Below, one piece after another: positions 57,181-64,000 of a stretch of DNA of 64,000 nucleotides. Position 1 is the first letter of the stretch. The number at the start of each line of letters is the position of its first letter. Origin of the DNA: Galeopsis tetrahit (taxonomy: Eukaryota; Streptophyta; Magnoliopsida; Lamiales; Lamiaceae); contig OY776121.1 of NCBI GenBank assembly GCA_963675135.1, positions 74,856,875 to 74,920,874 on the forward strand, read 5' to 3'. A program made the position numbers and the translations under genes. Below the pieces are notes generated by a model that saw only the letters and a list, made by a program, of their open reading frames with translations, had not been told where the DNA came from and did no database searches.

Positions 57181-58621
57181 CCCCAAGATGCTTGGGGGGA
57201 GCCTATCCCATCACCAAATCCCGGACAACGGCTATCAATGAATTCGAGGCTAGAGCCTACACGAACTACACTATCAGTATATCGACATAGCTTGACAATG
57301 ATTTCACCCATGTCTCCAAGTTCAAGGGCAGTTTGGGCAATGCATTTGACCCTCCATAGTCCTTCACCCTGCTTCAGATTCCTTGATTTGATCAGTTTTT
57401 TCGGAATTTTTAATCACGTTTAATTATTGCTAGATCGTATTTAAGGATGTTCCATTTTTCAATGACACCCTGTCCTTTGATTCAAATTGTGAACTTATAA
57501 ACTTTATCTTTTCTTTCTTCCTTTTAATTTCAAAACCCTTCTATTGTCCCGACCACAGCTTAGATTGAGCTTTATTTTCTTTTCTTTTTTGACGGGAGAC
57601 TGAGCTTTATTTTCAGGGACAGCTTAGACTGAGCCTTTTTTTTTTTTTTCTCTCTACTTAGGTAATTTTATGAGTATTTTTCAGATATGAATGTATTTAA
57701 AAAATGTCTAATCAGTACTTCATTTTCATGTGAATTGATATTTTTATTGGAAGTAAAAATTGGTCAATGGGAGTCATGGGACCTCCCCTGCGGTTAGTGT
57801 ATTGTCATTGCAATTTGCACAGTGAACTTCTTTAGTGCTCTCGCGCCGCCGTTCTTGCGCTCATCCGGCGCCTCCCTTCCTAGTCCCCTTCTTTTGTACT
57901 ATTAATATAGGTTTGCGTAAATTCTGCAAATTCGTTTTTGTTTTTTTTAAATAATGAGTATTGTGGAAGTGTGAACTGCAAATTAAATTGATAATTGATG
58001 TATGTGTATTGTGGAAATTGAAATTTGATAATGGGTATTCTGGAATTGAAATTGCAAAATCGTTTTCTGGATTTCTGTTTAGCAAGTCTGGGAATATGGC
58101 ATTTTCTGCTTACCAGTTGCTGCTCATTTTATACGGAGTATATGTGTAGACTATGTTAGCCGAACGGTCCGAATCAGCAGAAGCAGAAATCCAAATCACA
58201 CAAAGGGTAACTGGGCACGGCGCTGTTCACCGGCTATTGACCTTAACGACGGAGATATCACTACAATCTTCTTACTACTATCTATGATCGATCCACTCCC
58301 CCAAACATCCAATAATAAAGTGTTCAATTGCCATCATTATTTCTGTCTATGATCTCCATTAATTCTATCCATCTTTGTTCTGTTTGGTGAAAAATCGGAC
58401 CACTTCTTCATTCAATTATTTCGGTTTTCTATCCTACGCATCAAACTGAAAAATCGAAACCAAATTCCTTTCGACGGAACAAGTTTCGATTTGATTTGGT
58501 TCCTACTTTGCCCGATTATGCACCCAAATCCAAGTTAAACCAGTATTTGACATCTCCAAAGAGCAGGAGAAGTTGATTACCTGCCTCAAGGATCCGTAAA
58601 TTCTATAGAGAACAGAAAAAA
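57181..58621 (+). other. Region upstream of RFT1
   Basis: No gene found. A GC-rich patch at 57840-57890 (CGCGCCGCCGTTCTTGCG) and the sequence from about 58150 to 58621 may include the RFT1 promoter and 5' untranslated region, but no TATA box stands out. Confidence 0.4.
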
Positions 58622-61600
58622 ATGGTTTCAGAGATGTCAACTGCAGATGGCGGCGCAGCTGCGAGTTTCCACCACACTTTTAAATATTTATTAGGTTTGA
58701 TCAATTATTACTTTTACCTCCGTTAATTGGTATCGTTTTGTTGAAGTTGAATCCTTTCACTATGTGATACAGTACTTATGTATAATGATATTTATGTGTA
58801 GCTACACAGTTTCTGTCGAGGGGAATCCCGTTCATATTCAATTCTTGGATTGTTAGACACCTCTCTGAAGAAGATTATGCGGTAAGTATATTTCTTAGAA
58901 CTCGTCATTTGTTTAATTTTTCCTTTTTTGGGTCACATTTGGAAGTAATAATGTGAGTTTAGTAGAGAAAATTGATTGTAGCATCATTGTAAATTTATTT
59001 CTTACTGTTATCCTATTGTTGTCTAATTATTTCGTACTGTTATCCTTTGTTGTTTGTTTTTATTTCATTCTCTCTTAACTGTCAGTTTTTTAATACATTG
59101 CAGATTTATGCTGTACAGTTCCATCTGTTTGTTACCTGTGTGTTGTTTCTTAGTAGAGAGGGGTTTCGTCGAGCATGCATGAGGGCTGATATCAGACGGT
59201 ATTGTTGAATACTTTCACTACAGTTATTATTGCCTTCAATATGCATATTTGGTACCTGCTCTTGTACTTGTTTCACGCACTCACTTGCCTTCAGTATTCT
59301 GGATCACTTGCTTCCCTTAAGCAGTTGATAACATTTAACGATTTGATCTTGGTGATACATTGGCATGGTATCATGAAGGTTCTATGCCATACTTTTGAGA
59401 ACAACTCTGTCTGTCATATGGTTGAAATAGTCTGGATGCATAATGTTACTTTCATTGTGTTTAAAAGGGTTGTTTAAATGAAGATCCTCCATATCAACAA
59501 TATAAGCCAATTGTGGTTTCTAATTGTAATAGTAATTGAAGACGTAAACTAATTTTATCATATGACTATATTGTAATAGTAATTGAAGACGTAAACTAAT
59601 TTTATCATATGACTATATGAGAGCTATAGTAGGATCTTATTTTTTGCCTTCTAATTTTCTGAATACCTATGTTTGCCAAGTGATCTGGCCTTTCAATGAT
59701 ATGTTTCTGATGGAAGTCCCGCAACAAATGCATGCATGGATCGTTAGTCGTGTTCGGTTTTCTGAATTGTCTCTGAAAATCTATTTAGCAGTGATGGTGT
59801 TTCAGCAACAGGATTAAATGCAGCTAAGCTTTTGAAAGTCGCGTGGATATCCTTTCCTTTAGGAGTACTAGTTACATTCGCAGCATGTTTATTTGTATTC
59901 TGGTGGCAAGATCTTAGTTATTCTAGCCCGTATGCAAAAGCTATCTTGATCAATGATAAGCTAATTAGAAACAATTGCATGCTTCACTGTTCTAACTATC
60001 TATGTGCACTCAAACAAAGAAGGTAGGACTTTAGGGTATTTTTGTTATGGGATTATAGTGCGCGGGGGGAATCCTGAACTTAGATATCCCAGTATTTGAA
60101 AATCCTAATGAATAGTTAAAATATATGTTTGTTTGGGATTTCATAGAGTAGGATGGTGGAAAAGTTGATTGATATTGTATTATTATATTGTTGTGTGTAT
60201 TGGGAGAATAAAAAGATAGATGATGCGAGTGTATTGGGTTGTTAGAATTGGGCAAAAATAAGAGTGAAAATATTCTTAATACAAAAGGTACATTTGAAAA
60301 TATTTGCATGCAGAAATGATGGGTTAACAATTTAGCTGCACAGAAAGGGGGAAAATGTATTTTGGTATCTTTGCCTTTTTCTTTTTTTTTTTAAATCATT
60401 ATTTCCGCTTCATTGTTTCGCCATCATATGCATAATTTGTTGGTGTTGTATCACTGTTAAAAGGCTGTTACTGTAAGCATGAGGTACTTTTTTGTTTATT
60501 GGTTAACTGTAGTGAGTGGGCTCAGGAAATTAGGTTCAGCATGGATGAGTTTTGCTCTTATGTTGCTTCTGTTCAAATTTGAGATTAATAGAGCAGTAAG
60601 TAGGTGCTGAAGTCTTGTGCGTTAGAAATATTTCTTGTGATCAAATATTTCTAGTTAGGACTTTCGTTTTAATCTTTCAAGCATGTGCAGGTTTTGCATG
60701 TGTAATTGAGCTACTGGCAGAACCGTTTTATATTTTGGCCCAGACTTTGGTTCTTCTCAGATTGCGGCTGGTTGCTGAAACTGCTGCCACTTTTTCACGC
60801 TGTATAGTAACATATATCCTCATCCTGAAGTTATCAAGCCTGGTAAAATATTAACGATTGATATATACACTATTACCCTTTTATTTCTCAAATTTTCTAG
60901 TCTTTTATTGCTTTACTTCAGAGATGAGCAAGAAATTTGACTGAAGCTGTGTGCTTTCTTCTAAAGGATTTTTATTGTCCTTTATTACTAATTTACTATA
61001 TTTAAAAAATTGAGCTTCAAAATTTGGATAAAGCTATCATTTTATCTCAGGCATGCTGATACTGGAAGCTTATATGAATTCTGTCTCTACTCTGAGATGA
61101 TTAAAGATTATTACGTTTTGCTTATGGATACACTTATGGGTTGTGTTTGTGTAGGTATTTTGTATATTTATGTATTTCTTCTTAATTAGTTTTGGTTGTG
61201 GCATGGGGATGCAGAATGAACCGTAAGATTTTAAATAGAAAACACTTCAACATTCTGAAGCTTCAATTGTAACTTTATTGCCTTACAGCTGATTCTTATT
61301 TCTCTTTCATGTTGCCTTCCACTGATTCTTATTTCTCTCTCATGTTGCCTTCCACTGATTCTTTCCATTGTCTTGTGAATGGTTCTTTGAAGTGTAATCA
61401 TGCCTGAAAGAGTGCCTTTCATGCTCTTTTATTTTCTTCATTTTTTCAGCTTCTCTGGAGTTCCAGTACTTAATTTTTTGATGCAACTCTATGAATTTCT
61501 TACATACTTGTTATGTTTTCTTCTCTTGATTTGGCAAATATGTCACATACTACACTTGTATATTGTCTTCCTTACCATTCTTTTTATCTTGGTGAATATA

Positions 61601-62986
61601 TTCTTTCCCCCTTAACTATTTATTGTGCAAGATTTTTATCTGCTGTGTATTGCCAAAGCTGTTTAACTGCACCTGTTGATTACTCAACTATTTTATGAAT
61701 TGCAGGAGAAATCAATTGTATTTGGCCTATCACAAGTTGCATATGGGACATCTATTTTCTTATGTTACTGGGGCTACTTTTTTCTTTTTCGAGTATATAA
61801 AACTTCTGTTCTGTTACCGTTCAGGTACTGATTTCCTTTTTGTGTCATTATCTTTAGCTGCTCATCTGCCTTATAAGAAACTTGAGTAGGGAAATTAAAT
61901 GACTAAATACCTGGAGGATCATTTTGTCATAATTATTTTTTGGAATAAAATGCTTTTTGTGATTTCTTCTGAACCCTTGAGAATCTTTAATACTCCGTAT
62001 ATTTTAGCAGTCTTTTGATCCATCTGTATTTGACTTCATCATTGTGTTAAAGAATAGTGAGTAAGCTAACTCTTAGATAGCTGGTCAAAGGAAGTATTCA
62101 ATGATTTGTAGTATTTTGAGCATAGCCTGAAATCAAAAACTCAATTCAAACACGAGAACGACATGTTAACCTGAATTTCGAGCCTACTTCTATCTATGTT
62201 TTTCAATTACGAGATACGTGTTTTTGTTGGCAGGCCATTTTGCCGTCAGATCTCCAAAAATATAATATTGTATTGTTTCCAAAAGATGATGATCTTAGTG
62301 CAATTTTCTTGGACCATGCAGTTGTTGTGTACGGTATTCACTGTAATACATCCCTCTTGTTGCCGTTGTTGGATATGCATCAGGAGTTAATCAGTAATTG
62401 AAGATGAAATTATAATCACACACACATATTTTATGTGGTGTTGTCTATACGATAGTTAGTTAGTTTAATATACCAACTTCTTCTCTTATTTATTTGTTTT
62501 CCAATTTGAGTCAAGTTGATTCTTCAAGTGAAAAATCAGTCACTGCTTATAGTAGTCACTATAAACTTTTGCAGGATAGGAAGTATATTGAGCTATGATG
62601 GACCACTTGCAAACATGTGTATGATTTTTACTTTTCAATCCTTTCGGAAGTTGATTCTTCAAGAAGGTGAAAAGATGGTTCTTGTGTGGTTGGATACACC
62701 ATATAACCAAGCTGTATATGGACTTGTAGACAAACTAGGTAAGTCAATCATGGCCCTGTGCCTTATTTTATTTTATTATTATTTGCAATATAGCATGGTT
62801 TCTTCTGGAGGATGCTGCTGTTGGTTGATAATGAATTCTGCAAGTCTAGATCTTCTAGGATCTGCCTTCCACCATTTAGGCAGTATTTTAATAGAATACA
62901 GTTTGTTCTCAGGGAGCTTAGTGGTGAGGATGATCTTTCTTCCATTTGAAGAAAGTTCTTATTCAACATTTGCAAGGTCTGCATCA
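58622..62986 (+). CDS. RFT1: RFT1, lipid-linked oligosaccharide translocation protein (partial, 3' end outside window)
   Basis: Eight exons can be joined in frame: 58622-58694, 58802-58881, 59104-59198, 59792-59955, 60691-60842, 61706-61824, 62575-62738, 62913-62986. The protein reads FKYLLATQFLSRGIPFIFNS, EEDYAIYAVQFHLFVTCVLF, LSREGFRRACMRADIR, GFACVIELLAEPFYILAQTL, SFRKLILQEGEKMVLVWLDT, YGLVDKLGSLVVRMIFLPFE and ESSYSTFARSAS, matching the RFT1 family of polytopic ER membrane proteins of the MOP superfamily. RFT1 is required for use of Man5GlcNAc2-PP-dolichol in N-glycosylation. Whether it is the flippase itself is debated. The ATG is followed by a 24-codon first exon. Intron 4 begins ATAAGC instead of GT. 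All other introns are GT-AG. The remaining C-terminal exons were not found before the window ends. Confidence 0.88.
59524..59617. repeat. 47-bp tandem duplication in RFT1 intron 3
   Basis: Two identical adjacent copies of a 47-bp unit starting TTGTAATAGTAATTGAAGAC and ending CATATGACTATA. No effect on coding. Confidence 0.95.
61288..61355. repeat. 33-bp tandem duplication in RFT1 intron 5
   Basis: Two adjacent copies of TGATTCTTATTTCTCTTTCA plus TGTTGCCTTCCAC, differing at one base. Confidence 0.9.
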
Positions 62987-64000
62987 GGTTTATATCTCTT
63001 CTTTTTATTATTTATTTGTTTGTTCTCATTATCACATCCTAACAATGTTTTTTTATAAACTATTTTGCAATCAAGATTCAAGAATGATTTGGCTGTTTAC
63101 TATGTTTATATATGGATTAGGGGATATCTTTTCTGATAATCACATAATTCAGAGACCCTTTTTACTTTCAGATGTAGTCTTGTCGTGCCTATTCACAATC
63201 ACTAATCCAACATTTTGGAAATGTCTATAATTTTGAAGCATTTTTCTGGATATATGCTTACTCCGCCCTTCATTTAAATTTATCTGTTTTATTTTCGAGT
63301 TTCTGTGTACATTCTAACCACAAAGCTGGCATTGACATCAAACTATTAGATAGCATCTTACAGGTGATCAGATACAAACCTTTTTGCCTAAAGACTGTCC
63401 TATTCCAGCATTAAACAGATGCTAATGTACTCATGTTGTCTGATTGAGAGAATAACTTTCACAAGAATCTCATAATCAGAAATTCTGATGGTAGATTGGC
63501 TGAAGTAGTTCCCATCAATTTTCTTTAGTATTCTGATTGCAAATTTCCTCATGTTTTATTGGGAGGGGAAAATTTTAATCATAAAAGGGGCCAATTTTTG
63601 GAATGACTTGTTTAGACTGAGGTGGGTTGTGCTGTTGTTGCAAAATTTTCATAACCAAATTTCAGTGCTTGGTGTGATTTTTGGTAACTTGAGCCATTAT
63701 TTAAAGGGGTCCCTGAAGTTTGACAGTTGAGAATTTCAAGTGAAGTTAAGTTAGGTGCATATTATTAACGAATTCATGGATAGTCTATCAATTTGTTTAT
63801 ATTAGTATTACTCATGAAATCAGCATTAGTAATTGTAAGAATGTAAGCAATAAAGGAACAATGGATAAAAGTGACTCTTCTAGATAATTGCTCTTGAGGA
63901 ATCAAGTGTGCAATATAAGTTTGAAATAACAAATTACTTGGAAGCCCACATAGAGTCGTTTGATTAGGGTAGATATTCTCATTATCAATTTAAATTTCAT
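62987..64000 (+). other. Probable RFT1 intron 8 or beyond
   Basis: T-rich, intron-like sequence. No continuation of RFT1 after FARSASG was found, and no other gene or repeat was recognised. Confidence 0.45.

Noticed and set aside
59202..59477. 91-residue ORF in the RFT1 region
   Set aside because: Lies in intron 3 of RFT1. Its sequence does not fit the RFT1 protein, and the exon 3 to exon 4 join is in frame without it.
62196..62390. An extra RFT1 exon beginning after GTTGGCAG near 62232
   Set aside because: Exon 6 joins exon 7 in frame directly (LLPFR then IGSILSYDG). Including this segment brings a stop or breaks the frame.

Overview
This is a stretch of nuclear DNA from a flowering plant, most likely a eudicot. 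It is AT-rich, has genes with GT-AG introns, carries Arabidopsis-type CCCTAAA telomere-like motifs, and holds a typical plant mix of transposons (Ty3/gypsy, Copia, L1-type LINE, CACTA, Mutator-like, Harbinger, mariner/Stowaway, hAT). I cannot name the species.

Only three host genes can be supported, all on the + strand. Two are tandem GH3 acyl-acid-amido synthetase genes (23872-27599, 581 codons; 52926-54960, 588 codons) with the same three-exon structure. The third is a multi-exon RFT1 gene (58622 to about 62986, running off the right edge), the endoplasmic-reticulum protein linked to lipid-linked oligosaccharide synthesis for N-glycosylation. Fragments of a FAR1-type SWIM domain and of LINE ORF1 proteins are also present.

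Layout. 1-2270: a 59-bp minisatellite with a higher-order period, then a ~195-bp satellite built around telomere-like repeats. 2541-10260: an end of a CACTA element made of short hairpins, then a nearly complete Tat-type Ty3/gypsy element with a second RNase H domain but no visible 3' LTR. 10261-23700: decayed LTR-element fragments, a Harbinger-like element with a mariner-like element nested in it, several foldback MITEs and a Tourist MITE. 23728-27600: GH3 copy 1, with a 1.9-kb second intron. 27600-36000: its 3' flank, carrying a decayed LINE (9-bp target duplication) and a Mutator-like MITE (9-bp target duplication). 36080-47485: a third copy of the GH3 3' flank without a GH3 gene, and gypsy gag remnants. 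One remnant is split by a Copia 3' end that itself contains a CACTA element with a possible SINE inside. 47486-52795: hAT, composite foldback and nested Mutator-like elements, ending 130 bp before the start codon of GH3 copy 2. 52926-55340: GH3 copy 2 and its flank. 56141-57180: LINE ORF1 remnant. 58622 to end: RFT1.

The unifying story is a GH3 tandem cluster that was duplicated and then pulled apart by about 25 kb of nested transposons. Because the duplicated flanks survive, several insertions can be dated relative to one another, and one has a paralogous empty site inside the window. I found no convincing novel biological system. The points most worth checking are the transposon-truncated promoter of GH3 copy 2, altered residues in GH3 motifs, a non-canonical AT-AG intron in RFT1, and the composite foldback element.
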